From contig JAIUPK010000004.1 of the NCBI GenBank assembly GCA_020160915.1, positions 186,001 to 250,000 on the forward strand: a stretch of DNA of 64,000 nucleotides. Direction: 5' to 3'. Origin of the DNA: Actinomycetota bacterium. Lineage in GTDB: Bacteria; Actinomycetota; Actinomycetes; Actinomycetales; Microbacteriaceae. Positions 32,045 to 42,667 of this stretch are shown here, one piece after another. The notes under the pieces are model-generated. The model was not told the DNA's origin. It saw only the letters and a program-made list of their open reading frames with translations, and did not search any database. The position numbers and the translations under genes were made by a program. Each line of letters opens with the position of its first letter. Position 1 is the stretch's first letter.

Positions 32045-33271
32045 CTAGAACAGCCGAGTCGGGTTGGTGAGTCTCCACCAGGGGCCGGGATCGTCGATGG
32101 TCGCATCGAGGTCGAGGTCGACGCTCACCTGTTGGTCCCCGAAGGCGAACACCGCCGTGCCGACGCCTGTTCCCGCGGGCGCGAGGCGCACCGGGTCCAC
32201 CTCGACGTCGACGGTCACCGGGGCATTCGCCCACACGACGGCGGTCGTGGTCTGCGCTGCGACCGCCTCGGCGGAGTCCCCCCACGGCGTGTCGTACTGC
32301 GCGAAGGCATCTCCCTCGGTGGTCAGCGTGACCTCCCGGAAGCCGGCGTCAGCCTGGGCGAGGAGTCCACGGATGGCGGCGTTGATCGTCGAGTGGTCGG
32401 GCCCCCCAAGGACCACTCCGACCAGAGTGACGGTCGAGGCGCCGACAGTGTGCTCGGCCGAGAACAGGAGGCACGACCCCGCCTCATCCAGGGTTCCGGT
32501 CTTGATGCCGTCGACGCCGTCGACACCGAGCAGACCGTTGCGGTTCTCGACGAGACCGATGTCGGGGATCTCGAGGTTCGCGGTGCCGACGATCTCGGAC
32601 ACCACGGGGTCGGCGATGGCGAGCTTCGCGAGGGTGATGAGGTCGGGCACAGTGCTCGCGTTCGCGGGATTGATGCCCGTCGCATCCGCGATGGTGGTGC
32701 CGGTCAGGCCCTGTCGAGCGAGCCAGTCCCGCGCGGCATCCACGTAGGCGGCTTCTGAGCCGAATGCCCACGCAGCGAGCGATTGAGCGTAGTTGTTGGC
32801 CGACGCCATCAGCATGAGACTCATCACGTTGCGCTGGGACATCACCTGGCCGGCGCTTACTGACGCGACGACTCCGTTCTGGGCGACCTGCTCGTTGTAG
32901 AAGTCCTCGTCGATACTCGAGAAGGTCAGATCGGGGCCGGACTCGCCCAGAGCGAGAGGCTTGGCATCCAGAACGACGAGCGCAGTGACGACCTTCGAGA
33001 TCGACGCGATCGGCAGCGGATCGGTGACTCCGCCCTGCGCGAGAACTCCCGGGTACCCGATGGCACCGAGGCCGGATGCTCCGTACTCCGGAAAATCTAG
33101 GGCTGGCTGCTCCACTGCGGGTGTCGCGACGGACAACTCGACGGGAACCGCGTCGTGCAGAGGCGCGAGGAGCGTGATCGGAAGGTAGAACGCGGTCGCC
33201 AACGCCACTGCAGCGCCGCTGAAGACCACGGCACGACGGCGCCGATAGATCTGGCGTCGAGTCAGAGGCAT
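32045..33271 (-). CDS. D-alanyl-D-alanine carboxypeptidase (S11 family)
   Basis: 408 aa peptidoglycan-trimming penicillin-binding protein acting outside the membrane. Basic N-terminus and one hydrophobic anchor (residues 13-37) make a signal-anchor. Catalytic motifs: Ser90-x-x-Lys93 (SISK), SxN in ASANNYAQS and KTGT in DGIKTGTLDEAG. The C-terminal ~100 residues form a separate beta-rich region. TACGAT ends six bases before the ATG. Divergent from the APH-like kinase gene, 41 bases apart. Confidence 0.92.
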   Translation of the reverse strand: MPLTRRQIYRRRRAVVFSGAAVALATAFYLPITLLAPLHDAVPVELSVATPAVEQPALDFPEYGASGLGAIGYPGVLAQGGVTDPLPIASISKVVTALVVLDAKPLALGESGPDLTFSSIDEDFYNEQVAQNGVVASVSAGQVMSQRNVMSLMLMASANNYAQSLAAWAFGSEAAYVDAARDWLARQGLTGTTIADATGINPANASTVPDLITLAKLAIADPVVSEIVGTANLEIPDIGLVENRNGLLGVDGVDGIKTGTLDEAGSCLLFSAEHTVGASTVTLVGVVLGGPDHSTINAAIRGLLAQADAGFREVTLTTEGDAFAQYDTPWGDSAEAVAAQTTTAVVWANAPVTVDVEVDPVRLAPAGTGVGTAVFAFGDQQVSVDLDLDATIDDPGPWWRLTNPTRLF

Positions 33272-33277
33272 CCGTCA

Positions 33278-33283
33278 ATCGTA
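33278..33283 (-). promoter_or_regulatory. -10 element of the D,D-carboxypeptidase gene
   Basis: TACGAT on the minus strand, six bases before the ATG at 33271. Confidence 0.5.
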
Positions 33284-33300
33284 ACCGGGGGCCCGCAGCG

Positions 33301-33306
33301 TATCGT
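33301..33306 (+). promoter_or_regulatory. -10 element of the APH-like kinase gene
   Basis: TATCGT, six bases before the ATG at 33313; back to back with the opposite promoter. Confidence 0.5.
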
Positions 33307-33312
33307 CGACGC

Positions 33313-34194
33313 ATGGAGCGCGTCGCATTCGAGTCGACAGCGATCGAGCTGTATGCCAGCAGGTCGAGCTGGGATGCCACGGCCGCCGATCTCGTGCGCA
33401 CGATGATCGAGCGCTGGGGGTTGGTGCCCGGCGCCGCCTTCGTCGGCGGTGAGGCCGCGAGCGTCCTGCAGGTCACCACGAGCGACGGCATGGACGCAGT
33501 GCTCAAGGTCGGCTTCCCGCACGTCGAAGGCGTCGGTGAGGCGATCGCCCTCGAGTCGTGGGGCCCGGACCTCGCACCCCGGGTGCTGCGTCAGGATCCG
33601 TGGACGTGGAGCTTGCTGCTCGAGCGCCTGCGCCCCGGAACGTCGTTGCGTGAGTCGTCCCTGCCGGTACTCGAGCGCGTGAGGATCGGCTCGGACCTGC
33701 TGCGCCGAATCTCGGCGGTGACTGCGCCACCGCAGATGCCGACCGTGACCCAGATCGTCGGGATCTACCTCTCGGATGCCCTGGCGCGACTGGACGACCA
33801 GCACTCGACGCTCGTCGCCCTCGGAGCCCTCGATGACGTGGAGCGCGGTCTGGCCGTGCTGGAGAGCCTGGCGGCGACGGAGTCAGGCACCGGCTTCGTG
33901 CACGGCGACCTGAACCCCAACAACGTTCTCGACGCGCAGGGCCGCTGGATGGTCATCGACCCCAAGCCGATGACGGGCGGGCCCGAGTTCGATGTCTGGC
34001 CCCTCGCGACCCAGTTGGGTGATCCCCGCGACCTGGACCAACGCCTGGCTGTGACCGGCTTCACCAGCGACAGAACGGTGCTCTGGGGCGTTGCGCGCAG
34101 CGCGCTCGACGTCACCTGGGCAGTGATGGATTCGCGGCCAGCAGCCGAGGCCGTTCGCGTGCTCCGTGCCTGGATGCGACTCAGCGGCGCCTGA
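33313..34194 (+). CDS. Aminoglycoside/hydroxyurea-type phosphotransferase (APH(6)-like fold)
   Basis: 293 aa small-molecule kinase. Catalytic loop GFVHGDLNPNNVL (Asp and Asn) and metal-binding VIDPKPMTGGPEFDVWPLATQL match the APH_6_hur family that includes streptomycin 6-kinases. The N-lobe has DAVLKVGF (ATP Lys). A chromosomal housekeeping context (cell-wall and RNA methyltransferase genes) makes a dedicated resistance role unproven. The 3' end overlaps the convergent SPOUT methyltransferase gene by 14 bases. Confidence 0.85.
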   Translation: MERVAFESTAIELYASRSSWDATAADLVRTMIERWGLVPGAAFVGGEAASVLQVTTSDGMDAVLKVGFPHVEGVGEAIALESWGPDLAPRVLRQDPWTWSLLLERLRPGTSLRESSLPVLERVRIGSDLLRRISAVTAPPQMPTVTQIVGIYLSDALARLDDQHSTLVALGALDDVERGLAVLESLAATESGTGFVHGDLNPNNVLDAQGRWMVIDPKPMTGGPEFDVWPLATQLGDPRDLDQRLAVTGFTSDRTVLWGVARSALDVTWAVMDSRPAAEAVRVLRAWMRLSGA

Positions 34195-34984
34195 GCGCGT
34201 ACAGGGCGACAGCGCTCGCTGCGCCGACATTGAGCGAGTCGACTCCGTGGAGCATGGGGATCGTCACCACGGTGTCGGCCGCCGACAGCGCGTCGGGGCT
34301 CAGACCGTCACCCTCGGTGCCGAGGATCAGCGCAACCCGCTCCGGTGCCGCGGCAGCAAAGTCGTCCAGTTCGACGGCGGTGTCAGCTAGAGCGAGCGCG
34401 GCGATATGAAAACCGGCGGCGTGGAGTTGGTCGGCGCCGAGCGGCCAGTCGGGCAGACGCGTCCACGGCACCTGAAGCACCGTGCCCATGCTCACTCGCA
34501 CGCTGCGGCGGTACAGCGGATCCGCGCACCGCGGTGTCACGAGCACCGCATCGGCGCCCAGCCCCGCGACCGAGCGGAAGATCGCTCCCACGTTGGTGTG
34601 GTCGACGATGTCCTCGAGTACGACTACGCGGCGGGCATCCCGAAGCAGCTCGCCGACTTCGGGAAGCGCGGGCCGATGCATCGACGCCAGCGCGCCTCGA
34701 TGCAGGCTGAATCCGGTGAGGGATTCGAGGAGGTCGGGAGCGCCTACGAAGACCGGGATGTCGAATGGCTCGAGGAGCTGTTCCAGGTCGGGCAACCACT
34801 GTTCGAGCATGAGGGCGGATCTCGGTACATGGCCCGCGGCGAGGGCGCGGGCAATGACCTTCGACGACTCAGCGATGTACAGTCCGCCGGCGGGTTCGCT
34901 GACACGGCGCAGTGCCACATCGGTCAGGTTGAGGTAGTCGCCGAGACGCGGATCGCTGAGATCGGTGATCCGGAGCACATGCAC
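34181..34984 (-). CDS. SPOUT (TrmH-family) RNA methyltransferase
   Basis: About 267 aa 2'-O-ribose methyltransferase of tRNA or rRNA. The N-terminal substrate-binding domain begins VLRITDLSDPRL. The SPOUT knot has motif 1 DHTNVGAIFRSVAGLGADAVLV, motif 2 LILGTEGDGLS and motif 3 IPMLHGVDSLNVGAASAVALYAL. Start taken as GTG 34984 next to the conserved LRITD; ATG 35014 is an alternative adding ten residues. Divergent from the sirtuin gene. Confidence 0.9.
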   Translation of the reverse strand: MHVLRITDLSDPRLGDYLNLTDVALRRVSEPAGGLYIAESSKVIARALAAGHVPRSALMLEQWLPDLEQLLEPFDIPVFVGAPDLLESLTGFSLHRGALASMHRPALPEVGELLRDARRVVVLEDIVDHTNVGAIFRSVAGLGADAVLVTPRCADPLYRRSVRVSMGTVLQVPWTRLPDWPLGADQLHAAGFHIAALALADTAVELDDFAAAAPERVALILGTEGDGLSPDALSAADTVVTIPMLHGVDSLNVGAASAVALYALRRR

Positions 34985-35066
34985 ACGCCAGAGTCTGCCA
35001 GCATTCGGAAACATAACCGAAAACTGCGTTGTCTAGTCTGGACGTGAGGCAAGGGAGGAGGCAGCG

Positions 35067-35927
35067 ATGTCATCGGTGCAGTCCATTCCTTCCGGCCTGA
35101 GCTCGCCTGTGGTCGAGGCGGCTGTCGCTCAAGCCGTCGATGCCCTTCGAGGCCGTCGGATCGCCGTGCTCACCGGTGCCGGAGTGAGCACCGACTCGGG
35201 CATCCCGGACTATCGCGGCGAGGGCGCCCCGGTGCGCACCCCCATGACCTTCCAGCAGTTCCTGAGCAGCGCCGACTACCGCAAGCGCTACTGGGCGGGA
35301 AGCCACCTCGGGTGGAAGACCTTCGTCGCAGCCGGTCCCAATGCCGGCCACCGAGCGATCGCCCAGCTGGAATCGGCGGGAATCGCCGGCGGCGTGATCA
35401 CGCAGAACGTCGACGGCCTGCACCTCCAGGCCGGCTCGCAGCGGGTAGTCGACCTGCATGGTTCCCTGGACCGTGTGCGCTGCCTCACCTGCGGGCAGTA
35501 CTACGCACGCGACGCTGTTGCCGAACGGCTCGCCGCGGCGAACCCGTGGCTCGAGACCCCGGAAGCAATCGAACTCTCCCCCGACGGTGACGTGCAGATC
35601 GCGGATGTCGCGAGCTTCGTGACGCCGGACTGCAGCGTGTGCGGGGGCATCCTCAAACCCGACGTGGTGTTCTTCGGCGAATTCGTGCCGCGGGAGAAGT
35701 TCGACGAGGCGAGCGCGCTGATGCACCGGGCCGACGCCCTGCTCGTCGCCGGGTCATCCCTGGTCGTCAACTCGGGAATTCGCCTGCTCGAGCAGGCGCA
35801 CCGCCGTCGCCTGCCCGTGGTGATCGTCAATCGCGGCCCGACGAAGGGCGACGCCCGCGCTGCGGTTAAGATCGATGCGGGAACGTCGGAGACCCTCGTG
35901 GCGCTTGCTGAGCGCCTTCGCACCTAA
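35067..35927 (+). CDS. Sir2-family NAD-dependent protein deacylase
   Basis: 286 aa. NAD-binding GAGVSTDSGIPDYRG, TQNVDGLH, catalytic His in DLHGSLDRVRC, and a four-Cys zinc site (CLTCG and CSVCGG). FFGEFVP and GSSLVV complete the Rossmann domain. Removes acyl groups from protein lysines, for example acetyl-CoA synthetase in other bacteria. Strong ribosome site GGGAGGAGG before the ATG and a TAGTCT -10 about 28 bases upstream. A histidine phosphatase gene follows after 27 bases. Confidence 0.95.
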   Translation: MSSVQSIPSGLSSPVVEAAVAQAVDALRGRRIAVLTGAGVSTDSGIPDYRGEGAPVRTPMTFQQFLSSADYRKRYWAGSHLGWKTFVAAGPNAGHRAIAQLESAGIAGGVITQNVDGLHLQAGSQRVVDLHGSLDRVRCLTCGQYYARDAVAERLAAANPWLETPEAIELSPDGDVQIADVASFVTPDCSVCGGILKPDVVFFGEFVPREKFDEASALMHRADALLVAGSSLVVNSGIRLLEQAHRRRLPVVIVNRGPTKGDARAAVKIDAGTSETLVALAERLRT

Positions 35928-35954
35928 GACGGTCGGTTCCCCGAAGGGAAACTC

Positions 35955-36596
35955 GTGCTGCTCTACCTCGTACGTCATGGCGAGACCGATTGGAACCGCG
36001 CTCGGCGCATTCAGGGCAGCACGGACATCCCGCTCAATGACACCGGCCGCGGGCAGGCGGCAGCCACCGGCCGATTGCTGGCGCGCCGCGACTGGGACGC
36101 CATCTACTCGAGCCCGCTGTCGCGGGCGTTCGAGACGGCGAGCATCATCGCCGGCGAGGTGGGGCTCGATGCCCCCGAGCGGGTGGACGCGCTCGTCGAG
36201 CGCCACTACGGGGAGGCCGAGGGCCTGGCTGATCCCGAGCTGGCCCGCCGGTTTCCCGGCGATACCCCTGTTCCCGGGCGTGAGACCCGCGAGGAGGTTG
36301 CGGCACGGGCCATGCCGGCGCTGCTCGAGCTTGCCGAGCGTCATCCCGATCAGGCGATCATCGTCGTCGGGCACGGCGGTTTCATCAGGGCGGTGCTCGG
36401 TGTTGTCGACCCGCACGGCACGCACGGCATGATCACGAACGGCTCCGTGCACAGCCTGCGCCACGACAACGGAGCCTTCTCGCTCATTGCCTTCGACGAT
36501 CCGATCGAAGCGGAATCGCTGGAGTCGGCAATCGAGAACCTCGAAGACCAGAACGCCGTCGAACAGCGCGATTCCGCGGGGAGCGTCCTGCGATGA
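35955..36596 (+). CDS. Histidine phosphatase (phosphoglycerate mutase-like)
   Basis: 213 aa. LVRHGETDWN at the N-terminus (catalytic His8), ASPLSRAFETA-type segment SSPLSRAFETASII, Glu in LVERHYGEAEG and second His in VVGHGGFIRAVLG. Typical cofactor-independent phosphatase; substrate unknown. GTG start with GAAGGG upstream. Stop overlaps the YbaK gene's start by four bases. Confidence 0.9.
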   Translation: MLLYLVRHGETDWNRARRIQGSTDIPLNDTGRGQAAATGRLLARRDWDAIYSSPLSRAFETASIIAGEVGLDAPERVDALVERHYGEAEGLADPELARRFPGDTPVPGRETREEVAARAMPALLELAERHPDQAIIVVGHGGFIRAVLGVVDPHGTHGMITNGSVHSLRHDNGAFSLIAFDDPIEAESLESAIENLEDQNAVEQRDSAGSVLR

Positions 36597-37057
36597 CGGA
36601 TGCCCGTGCCGAACGTTACGCCGCCCGGGTCGCCGAACTGGGCCTCACGATCCACCCCCGCGAGATGGACGACTCCACCCACACCGCCGAGCAGGCCGCT
36701 GCGGCGCTCGGCTGCGGCGTCGAGGCGATCGTCAAGAGCCTGCTCTTCGTCGGTGCGTCCGGCCCCGTGCTGGTGCTGGCATCCGGTCCGAACCGGGTGG
36801 ACACCGCGTTGATCGCCGCCGTGCTCGGGGAGCCCGTGTCGATGGCTGACGCCAAGACTGTGAAGTCGGTCACGGGTTCATCGATCGGCGGGGTGCCTCC
36901 AGTGGGCCACCCCGAGCCGATCCGAACCATCATGGACGAGACCCTTCTCAGCCTGCCCGTGGTCTGGGCCGCCGCGGCGAGCCAGACCACGGTCTTCGAC
37001 ATCGAGCCCCAGCGTCTGGCCGACGTGACGAACGCGACTATCGCCCGCGTGAGCTAG
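36593..37057 (+). CDS. YbaK/EbsC-family aminoacyl-tRNA deacylase
   Basis: 154 aa trans-editing enzyme that hydrolyses misacylated tRNA (Cys-tRNA-Pro in E. coli YbaK). Conserved HTAEQAAAALGCGVEAIVKSLLFV with the key Lys, MADAKTVKSVTGSSIGGVPPVGH, and the final D-E-T-L segment. ATGA overlap with the upstream phosphatase. Its last 20 bases overlap the convergent glycosyltransferase gene. Confidence 0.9.
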   Translation: MTDARAERYAARVAELGLTIHPREMDDSTHTAEQAAAALGCGVEAIVKSLLFVGASGPVLVLASGPNRVDTALIAAVLGEPVSMADAKTVKSVTGSSIGGVPPVGHPEPIRTIMDETLLSLPVVWAAAASQTTVFDIEPQRLADVTNATIARVS

Positions 37058-38123
37058 TTCGGCTCTCGGCGGCAGAGGTGAGCACCGCGAGCAGCTGTTT
37101 CGCCGCATCCGGCCAGTTGTAGCGCTTCGCCCAGGCGACGGATGCCGCGGACCGGTGTTTCCACTCGTCGGCGTCCTCGAGCTGCCGCACCCCCGCCACG
37201 ACGGACTCGACGCTGTCCGGGTCGAAGAACACTGCGGCCTCTCCTCCGATCTCACGGAAGATGGGGATGTCGCTGATCAGCACGGGGGTACCGAGGGCCA
37301 TGGCCTCCACGACGGGCAGGCCGAATCCCTCGTCGCGCGAGGCTGTGACAAGAGCCGTGGCATCCTTCATCGCCGACTCGTACTGCTCGTCGCTGGCGCC
37401 GTTGAAGAACTCCAGGGATCCGGCCGGTGCCAGTGCCTCGAGCCTCGCCTGCTCGGCGGGCGCCACCCGGCTCATCAGCTGCAGGCGGTAGCCGGGAAGG
37501 TGCTCCATCGAGCGCACCAGAAGCTCGACGTTCTTGTAGGGCATGAACGAGCCCATGTACACGAGGGTGCGCTGCACCGCGGCCGACCTCTTCGGTGCAA
37601 CCTTCGGATGCTCGGTGCCGAGCAGCACGACGTGCATGGGGTTGCGCGTCATGCGGTGCTTGACCATGAGTTCACGCGTTGTCTCGGAATCGACGAGGTG
37701 CGCGTCGGCACGGTTGAGAACAGCACGCTGGAAACCCCACCAGAGGTGGTAGATGCGCCACAGCAGGCGCAGGGCGGGGTTGAGGTCGCGCGGCGGGGTG
37801 CGGTGCGTGTAGTAGATCAGGTCGTGCACGGTGGTGACCAGGGCGTAGTTGCGGCCGCCCGGGCCCATCGTCTGCATCGGGGTGAACACCACGTCGGGCG
37901 CGTGCGGGTTCACCAGCCGCGAGATCCAGGGCTCCCGCGCCGACGTCGGGTCGGTGCCCATGACCCACGGAAGGTCGGGAAGCATCTCCAGCTGGCGCTC
38001 GTCCGAGATGAGCATCGTCACGGGGTGGAGCTTCGACAGCTCTTCGACCAGGCGGGCGCCGTAGCGGCTGATGCCATCATGGCGCCCGAGTCGCGTGTAT
38101 CGGCAGTCGAAGATGATCTTCAT
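37038..38123 (-). CDS. GT4-family glycosyltransferase
   Basis: 361 aa GT-B enzyme. DCRYTRLGRHDGISRYGARL acceptor loop, TVHDLIYYTH, LVYMGSFMPYKNVELLV, and the sugar-nucleotide Glu motif ASRDEGFGLPVVEAMALGTPVLIS. The ATG at 38123 is preferred over 38144 because of the AAGGAG site in front of it. Seventeen bases follow the stop of the upstream alpha/beta hydrolase, so the two likely share a transcript. Acceptor unknown; mannosyl- or glucosyltransferase of cell-envelope glycans is plausible. Confidence 0.9.
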   Translation of the reverse strand: MKIIFDCRYTRLGRHDGISRYGARLVEELSKLHPVTMLISDERQLEMLPDLPWVMGTDPTSAREPWISRLVNPHAPDVVFTPMQTMGPGGRNYALVTTVHDLIYYTHRTPPRDLNPALRLLWRIYHLWWGFQRAVLNRADAHLVDSETTRELMVKHRMTRNPMHVVLLGTEHPKVAPKRSAAVQRTLVYMGSFMPYKNVELLVRSMEHLPGYRLQLMSRVAPAEQARLEALAPAGSLEFFNGASDEQYESAMKDATALVTASRDEGFGLPVVEAMALGTPVLISDIPIFREIGGEAAVFFDPDSVESVVAGVRQLEDADEWKHRSAASVAWAKRYNWPDAAKQLLAVLTSAAESRTSSRGR

Positions 38124-38140
38124 GGGCTGCTCCTTGGCGC

Positions 38141-39043
38141 TCACTGGGCGACCCGCCCAGCGCCGAGGAAGTCCACAATCGCGCGCGCTGCTTCGGCCGG
38201 CTTCTCGTAGTGCACGAGATGCCCGACGCCGGTGACGATCGTGAGACGGGCATCCGGGAACAGGGTCTCAAGATGGCGCTGGGCGGCGACAGTGGTGATC
38301 GGATCATTGTCGGCGCCGATCAGCAGCGTGGGCTGGCTGATGCGTGCGGCGAACATGCTGACATCTGAACTGATGGATGCCTCGAATCCCTCCACAACGC
38401 TGTCGCGGGTGGCGTAGCGGCTGAAGTAGGTGTGGTGCTGGTCATGGGTGAAGCGCCGCACCGCGGGATCCTTGCTCTGTGCCAGGAACACGCTCATGAA
38501 CTGCACGATGACCCAGTTGCCGAGCAGCGCGGCGCCGATCCGCGACGGGAGCGCGCGGCCGAGGCGGTAGTAGAGCAGCGTCAGACGACTCATGAACCCG
38601 TTGGGGCCCTCGAGTGCCGGCGCGGCAATCGGGTTGATGAGGATGACCCGCGGCGTCGCGAGTCCGTCGGCCACGGCGGCGGCTACCACAATCGAACCGA
38701 ATGAGTGGCCGAGGATCACGGCAGTGTGGGTGGGGTCCACGGCCGCGACGAAGGCCTTCAGCCAGGCCGAGTAGCCGACGATGTCGTGAGGGCGCCCGAC
38801 TAAAGCGTCCGACTCCCCGAACCCGGGGAGGTCAGGACTGATGATTCGCAGGTCGCGCAGGTGCGCGACAACCGGTTCGAGACCGTGATGCTCACCCCGG
38901 TAGCCGTGCACGACGACGATGGTCGTGTGGGCATCCTCGGGGCCGTAGTCCCAGTAGCGCGTGGTGCTGCCGAGGACTTCCACCGACCGCTGTCGCACCT
39001 CGGTCTCGGCGAGGAGTTCGGCATACGGGGAGGGCACGGTCAC
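38141..39043 (-). CDS. Alpha/beta hydrolase
   Basis: 300 aa. Nucleophile elbow GHSFGS, oxyanion region VVHGYRGEHHGLEPV, acid Asp in LIGADNDPITT and His in VTGVGHLVHYEKP. An internal hydrophobic region around LLGNWVIVQFMSVFLAQ is a lid rather than a membrane anchor. Substrate unknown. GTG start at 39043, with TAGAAT eight bases upstream. Divergent from treS. Confidence 0.88.
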   Translation of the reverse strand: MTVPSPYAELLAETEVRQRSVEVLGSTTRYWDYGPEDAHTTIVVVHGYRGEHHGLEPVVAHLRDLRIISPDLPGFGESDALVGRPHDIVGYSAWLKAFVAAVDPTHTAVILGHSFGSIVVAAAVADGLATPRVILINPIAAPALEGPNGFMSRLTLLYYRLGRALPSRIGAALLGNWVIVQFMSVFLAQSKDPAVRRFTHDQHHTYFSRYATRDSVVEGFEASISSDVSMFAARISQPTLLIGADNDPITTVAAQRHLETLFPDARLTIVTGVGHLVHYEKPAEAARAIVDFLGAGRVAQ

Positions 39044-39051
39044 AACAGCCA

Positions 39052-39057
39052 ATTCTA
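39052..39057 (-). promoter_or_regulatory. -10 element of the alpha/beta hydrolase gene
   Basis: TAGAAT on the minus strand, eight bases before the GTG at 39043. Confidence 0.45.
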
Positions 39058-39128
39058 GGCAGCCGGAACTGTACAAGCGCTTGCACTCGGGTCCTAGACT
39101 CGTACGAGTTGTCGACCCGAGGAGCCCT

Positions 39129-40841
<1,713 letters not shown>

Positions 40842-40868
40842 TCGCGGGGGTGTGTCGGCTGTGCCACC

Positions 40869-40874
40869 TACCCT
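40869..40874 (+). promoter_or_regulatory. -10 element of the exonuclease-Nudix gene
   Basis: TACCCT, six bases before the ATG at 40881. Confidence 0.45.
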
Positions 40875-40880
40875 GAGAGC

Positions 40881-42200
40881 ATGACCAACTGGGGCCGGCT
40901 CGGGGTCTTCGACCTCGAAACAACGGGTGTCGATGTCGACACGAGTCGCATTGTTTCCGCGTGCATCGCCGTGCTCGACGACGGCGGAGAAGTCGTGGAC
41001 CGCTGGGACTGGCTCGCCGACCCGGGCATCGAGATCCCCGAGGGGGCCTCGGCTGTGCACGGCATCACCACGGAGCGCGCCCGCGCACTGGGTCGTCCCG
41101 CCGTACAGGTGGTCGCCGAGATCGCCCAGACACTGCGCGTGCTGTTCTCGCTCGGGATGCCCGTGGTCGTCTACAACGCCCCGTACGACCTCACCCTGCT
41201 CGACCGGGAGTGCCGACGCCACCAGCTCAGACCGTTGGACATCACCTCTCCCGTCATCGACCCGCTCGTGCTCGACAAGGCGGTGGACCGCTACCGCAAG
41301 GGCAAGCGCACGCTCGAGGTCACCGCAGAGCGCTACGGGGTAGCACTCGACGACGCACATGACGCCGGGTCCGACGCCATCGCCGCCGGCCGGGTCGCGC
41401 AGGCCCTCCTCCGGGCCTATCCCGAGGAGCTGGGCGTCCCTGCTGCCGATCTCCACGGCCGCCAGGAGGTCTGGTACGCCGAGCAGGCGGCGAGCTTCCA
41501 GGAGTACATCCGATCGGTCAAGGGCGACGGTGCGTACGTCGCAGACACCGCATGGCCGCTCCGACCCAGCGAGCACCCGCGAGCCCTCATCGACACCCAG
41601 CCCATCCCCGCGCCGGAACCGCGACCGAGCCTGACCGTGCCGGTGGTCGACCTGTACGGCACGGGCACGCTCTCGCTCGAGGCGCTGTCGACAGCCCCGG
41701 CAGAGGCGTTTTCCGTTCCCTCGGCGCTCGCGACGTCCGCGCCGCCCTCGGCGTACGCATCCGCTCCCCCGCCGACACCGACGCGCAAGCCGACCGTGCT
41801 GAGGGTTGCGGCGGGAATCATCACCGACGAGACGGGCCGCACCCTGCTCGTGCGCAAGGCCGGCAGTTCCGCGTTCATGCAGGCCGGCGGCAAGATCGAG
41901 CCGGGCGAGAGCGCACTGGATGCCCTGTCCCGCGAACTGCGCGAGGAGATCGGTCTCGAGCTCGACCCGGGCGTGACCGAGTACCTCGGTAGCTTCCGCG
42001 CCGTCGCCGCGAACGAGCCGGACACGGTCATCCGCGCGGAGGTCTTCGCCCTGGTCACCACGGGCGTTGTTGTTGCCTCCGGGGAGATCGAGGAAGTGGT
42101 GTGGATCGAGGATCCCGTGTCCCACGGGCTGGAACTCGCGGCGCTCACCAGAGACACCATCCTCCCGCTGTGGGTGGAGCGTCGTTCGGCGCTGTTCTAG
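40881..42200 (+). CDS. DEDDh exonuclease fused to a Nudix hydrolase
   Basis: 439 aa two-enzyme fusion. Residues 1-180 are a DnaQ-like 3'-5' exonuclease: Asp11 and Glu13 in FDLETTG, Asp in YNAPYDLTLLD, and HDAGSDA supplying His and the last Asp (DEDDh). A Pro/Ala/Ser-rich linker covers about 235-305. Residues 307-439 are a Nudix hydrolase with the complete box from Gly337, Glu343, REL (351-353) and REEIG (354-358). Could couple trimming of damaged ends with removal of damaged nucleotides; inference. Leaderless ATG. Confidence 0.88.
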   Translation: MTNWGRLGVFDLETTGVDVDTSRIVSACIAVLDDGGEVVDRWDWLADPGIEIPEGASAVHGITTERARALGRPAVQVVAEIAQTLRVLFSLGMPVVVYNAPYDLTLLDRECRRHQLRPLDITSPVIDPLVLDKAVDRYRKGKRTLEVTAERYGVALDDAHDAGSDAIAAGRVAQALLRAYPEELGVPAADLHGRQEVWYAEQAASFQEYIRSVKGDGAYVADTAWPLRPSEHPRALIDTQPIPAPEPRPSLTVPVVDLYGTGTLSLEALSTAPAEAFSVPSALATSAPPSAYASAPPPTPTRKPTVLRVAAGIITDETGRTLLVRKAGSSAFMQAGGKIEPGESALDALSRELREEIGLELDPGVTEYLGSFRAVAANEPDTVIRAEVFALVTTGVVVASGEIEEVVWIEDPVSHGLELAALTRDTILPLWVERRSALF

Positions 42201-42233
42201 CCGAGCCCGCCAACTACGAAGGGGGACCAACGA

Positions 42234-42265
42234 CGAAGGGCGACCGGTTTCCCGATCGCCCTTCG
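42234..42265. terminator. Bidirectional hairpin between convergent genes
   Basis: A perfect 10-bp stem (CGAAGGGCGA / TCGCCCTTCG) with a 12-base loop that can pair further. It sits between the exonuclease-Nudix gene and rpmE2, which converge. Confidence 0.65.
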
Positions 42266-42287
42266 CGGTGAAGCTGAGGTGAGGACC

Positions 42288-42554
42288 CTACTTCGAGGAG
42301 TCCTTCTTCGTGCCGAAACCGGCGTAGCGCGAGTTGAACTTCTCGACGCGGCCCGCGGAGTCCATGATGCGCTGCTTGCCCGTGTAGAACGGGTGCGACT
42401 CCGACGAGATCTCAACATCGATGACCGGGTAGGTCTCGCCGTCGAGCTCGATCGTCTTGTCGCTGGTTGCAGTCGACTTGGTGAGGAACGTGGCACCCGA
42501 CGCGAGGTCGCGGAACACGATGGCGTTGTACGCGGGGTGGATGTCGGTCTTCAT
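42288..42554 (-). CDS. rpmE2: 50S ribosomal protein L31 type B
   Basis: 88 aa. [20 protein letters not shown] and [28 protein letters not shown] identify type B L31, which lacks the zinc-binding Cys pairs of type A and can replace it under zinc limitation. No Cys in the sequence. AAGGAATCACC lies before the ATG. No Zur box could be recognised upstream by eye. Confidence 0.97.
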   Translation of the reverse strand: MKTDIHPAYNAIVFRDLASGATFLTKSTATSDKTIELDGETYPVIDVEISSESHPFYTGKQRIMDSAGRVEKFNSRYAGFGTKKDSSK

Positions 42555-42667
42555 GGTGATTCCTTGGGATTGGCGTGAGGTGTGAAGCTGAGCTGTAAAG
42601 TCCGGGGCGACGCAGTCTGGTCGTGCACTGGGCCGACTGTCGATCTTATCAGATCGGCGCTAGGGGG

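Noticed and set aside
33313-34194. APH-like kinase as an acquired antibiotic-resistance gene
   Set aside because: Composition matches neighbours, there are no mobile elements, and chromosomal APH(6)-fold proteins often have other or unknown substrates.
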